Part shown: positions 62,560 to 64,000 of the stretch, in pieces
Position numbering within the stretch: the stretch's first letter is position 1
How the letters are laid out: every line of letters begins with the position of its first letter
Origin: Microbacterium forte
Lineage (GTDB): Bacteria > Actinomycetota > Actinomycetes > Actinomycetales > Microbacteriaceae
Length of the DNA stretch: 64,000 bases
NCBI RefSeq assembly: GCF_031885415.1
Contig: NZ_CP116871.1
Location: 1,116,001-1,180,000, forward strand
Reading direction: 5' to 3'
The notes under the pieces: model-generated
Databases searched by the model: none
Seen by the model: only the letters and a program-made list of their open reading frames with translations
What the model was told of the DNA's origin: nothing
Made by a program: the position numbers and the translations under genes

Positions 62560-63317
62560 CAGACGGTTCCCGCCGAGGTGGGCGGGAGGCCGGGCTTGCC
62601 GGGGTCGGGCGTGTCGATCGGCGGTGCGGCCGGCGGTGCGGCCGGATCTGCGGGGCGCGGCGGAACAGTCGGCTCTTCGGGAGCGGCTTCAGGTCCACCG
62701 AGCGGCGGGGTCGGGCCGGGAGTCGGGTCCTCTGGCGAGACGGGAGGCGCTGCCGGAGGCGCAGGCGCAGGAGCGGGCTGGCCACCCGGAGCGATGCGCT
62801 CGCCGTACCTCGGCGGCTCGTCCAGATCGACGGGCGCACGCACCGGTGCAGGCTTGGCCGCCCCCAGGGCGAGACGCGCCTTCGCGAGTGACGTGGCCTG
62901 CACCCGCACCTCGTAATGGTCTGCGGCGAACTGCGTGACGCTCGCGAAGTCGCGGCGTCGGCGCACGATCGCATAGGTGACGAGGCTGAGGAGCATTCCG
63001 AGCGCGACGCCGATGAAGACGAACCCGACGAAGAGCTGGATCGGCACCTCGGGGTTGCCGATCACGAGGATCGCGGAGAGGAAGAGACCGATGAGCACGC
63101 CGTTGATGGCCCCCGATCGTGCCGCGGCGGCATAGCCGAGTCGCCCCGTGATGCGCTCGACCGTCCGGACGCTCTGCCCGATGATCGCGATGTCTCGGGC
63201 CGGCACCTCCTGGGCGATCAGTTTCGACACCGTCTTCTGGGCGCCTTCGTAATCGCGGGTGGAGGCGACGATCTCGCCCTCATCGCGGCTGTCGGCTGGA
63301 CGGTTCAGCATGCTCAT
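62559..63317 (-). CDS. General-stress-protein-like membrane protein with Pro-rich tail
   Basis: 252 aa from the ATG at 63317 (another ATG two codons later). The N-terminal about 60 residues (VASTRDYEGAQKTVSKLIAQ, IIGQSVRTVERITGRLGYAA) match the general-stress-protein family seen in actinobacteria, followed by two membrane segments (AINGVLIGLFLSAILVIG, LFVGFVFIGVALGMLLSLVT). The last about 100 residues are Pro/Ala-rich. Role unknown; the family is linked with stress response by name only. The gene is divergent from the MgtE-like gene and starts a three-gene operon. Confidence 0.82.
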   Translation of the reverse strand: MSMLNRPADSRDEGEIVASTRDYEGAQKTVSKLIAQEVPARDIAIIGQSVRTVERITGRLGYAAAARSGAINGVLIGLFLSAILVIGNPEVPIQLFVGFVFIGVALGMLLSLVTYAIVRRRRDFASVTQFAADHYEVRVQATSLAKARLALGAAKPAPVRAPVDLDEPPRYGERIAPGGQPAPAPAPPAAPPVSPEDPTPGPTPPLGGPEAAPEEPTVPPRPADPAAPPAAPPIDTPDPGKPGLPPTSAGTV

Positions 63318-63368
63318 CCCGCCATTGTTCCATGCCTTGTGGTGACAGGGCCGGGAGTGTGTCGTGCT

Positions 63369-63410
63369 GCGGCCCCGCGGGGGCCGCGGGAGGGCCCTGC
63401 GCACTACGCT
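63369..63410 (+). promoter_or_regulatory. Hairpin and -10 box TACGCT upstream of the MgtE-like gene
   Basis: GCGGCCCC (63369-63376) and GGGGCCGC (63380-63387) form a GC hairpin. TACGCT at 63405-63410 ends 6 nt before the GTG at 63417, so the transcript is probably leaderless. This 99-bp region separates two divergent genes. Confidence 0.45.
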
Positions 63411-63416
63411 GGACGA

Positions 63417-64000
63417 GTGAGCACACAACGGGTATTCGCCGCGCGCCTGGCAGGCTGCGCCGTCTTCGATCCCGTCGGCGACCGGCTCGGCAAAGTCCGA
63501 GATGTCGTCATCGTGTACCGAAGTACGGCTGCTCCGCGTGTCATCGGCCTCGTCGTCGAGATCCCCGGGCGACGACACGTCTTCCTGTCGATAGGACGAG
63601 TGACGTCGATCCGTGCAGGCCAGGTCATCAGCACCGGACTCATCAACGTGCGCCGCTTCTCGCCGCGCGCCGGAGAGGTGCGGGTTCTCGCAGAGCTCTT
63701 GGGTCGACGGGTCAGCCTCGTCGACGGCACCGGCACTGCTGTCATCGAAGACGTCGCCATCGAGCCGAACCGCCTGGGCGAGTGGGCCGTCAGCCAGCTC
63801 TTCCTCCGTCGCCCGAAGACCAGCGCCTCGCCGTTCGCCAAGGGCCCGACGACGTTCGCCGCCTGGAACGAGGTCACCGAGCAGCACTCCCCCGGCGAGT
63901 CCCAATCGGCCGAGCAGCTCGTCGCCTCCTACTCCGAGCTGCACGCCGCCGACCTCGCGAACACCCTGCTCGATCTGCCGCAGCAGCGCATGATCGAGGT
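63417..64000 (+). CDS. MgtE N-terminal-domain protein with PRC-barrel (Mg2+ transporter-like), partial
   Basis: 194 codons from a GTG at 63417 continue past the window edge with no stop. Residues about 10-80 are a PRC-barrel-like module (GCAVFDPVGDRLGKVRDVVI, VIGLVVEIPGRRHVFLSIGR), a second similar stretch lies at about 95-130 (ELLGRRVSLVDGTGTAVIED), and SELHAADLANTLLDLPQQRM begins an MgtE N-terminal helical domain. Actinobacterial proteins of this kind usually continue with CBS domains and lack the MgtE channel; whether a membrane part exists cannot be seen. Divergent from the stress-protein operon. Confidence 0.82.
   Translation, partial: MSTQRVFAARLAGCAVFDPVGDRLGKVRDVVIVYRSTAAPRVIGLVVEIPGRRHVFLSIGRVTSIRAGQVISTGLINVRRFSPRAGEVRVLAELLGRRVSLVDGTGTAVIEDVAIEPNRLGEWAVSQLFLRRPKTSASPFAKGPTTFAAWNEVTEQHSPGESQSAEQLVASYSELHAADLANTLLDLPQQRMIE

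Noticed and set aside
62181..62560. Direct repeats in the Pro-rich region of the DUF4870 gene
   Set aside because: They encode Pro-Gly-Tyr low-complexity repeats within a coding sequence and are not a CRISPR array or mobile element.
62975..63944. Long minus-strand extensions of the hydrolase and stress-protein frames
   Set aside because: The extra residues are antisense to the MgtE-like gene or out of frame with the Pro-rich genes; family homology begins at 61828 and 63317.

Overview
The window is strongly GC-rich, with dense genes, frequent GTG/TTG starts, 4-bp stop/start overlaps and high GC at third codon positions. Gene content (fused RmlC-RmlD, DUF6541, DUF4012 and DUF2304 proteins, AdnAB-type helicase-nucleases, TagF-like transferases, LAxTG-type sorting signal) points to a Gram-positive actinobacterium of the Microbacteriaceae, probably Microbacterium or a close relative. 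It reads as ordinary chromosome: no phage, plasmid, insertion sequence or CRISPR array was seen.

About 1-24 kb is a cell-surface polysaccharide locus. On the minus strand lie the dTDP-rhamnose genes rmlA-rmlB-rmlC/D, followed by an acyltransferase cut by the window edge. A divergent gene encodes a secreted protein with repeated C-terminal motifs. Then come GT2 and GT4 glycosyltransferases in mixed orientation, a DUF2304 partner protein, a Wzx-like flippase, a large DUF6541 membrane protein, a two-gene Wzm/Wzt-type ABC exporter, a DUF4012 protein, a sortase-substrate-like protein and an LCP ligase. The likely logic is: make dTDP-rhamnose, assemble glycan on a lipid, export it by flippase or ABC transporter, and attach it to peptidoglycan through the LCP enzyme.

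About 23.7-33.7 kb mixes housekeeping and wall genes: purK-purE (purE coupled to the LCP gene), a PH-domain membrane protein, birA, three CDP-glycerol glycerophosphotransferase-like proteins, another GT2 and an HtrA-type protease. About 33.8-36 kb holds an aminotransferase facing a carbon-nitrogen hydrolase, then an initiator tRNA-Met with a good terminator.

About 36-56.6 kb is a core block whose order I recall as matching the mycobacterial Rv3193c-Rv3211 region: UPF0182, PDZ/Lon-like protease, DUF2342 protein, a cyclodehydratase-like protein, UvrD2-like helicase, NudC, a phosphotransferase, AdnB, AdnA, DUF3107, small membrane proteins, a ferritin-like protein and a RhlE RNA helicase. About 56.6-64 kb has a PHP phosphoesterase, an endonuclease/exonuclease/phosphatase-fold membrane protein, aminopeptidase P, a kinase-like protein, a decayed glyoxalase-family gene, an alpha/beta hydrolase, two small membrane/stress genes and the start of an MgtE-like gene.

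The most notable signals are: a recurring -10 hexamer placed 6-7 nt before start codons (probable leaderless transcripts), the repeat-bearing secreted protein, a protein with two successive sorting motifs, a small membrane gene whose coding potential changes frame, a VOC pseudogene with an internal deletion, and an orphan cyclodehydratase-like gene overlapping a helicase gene tail to tail.
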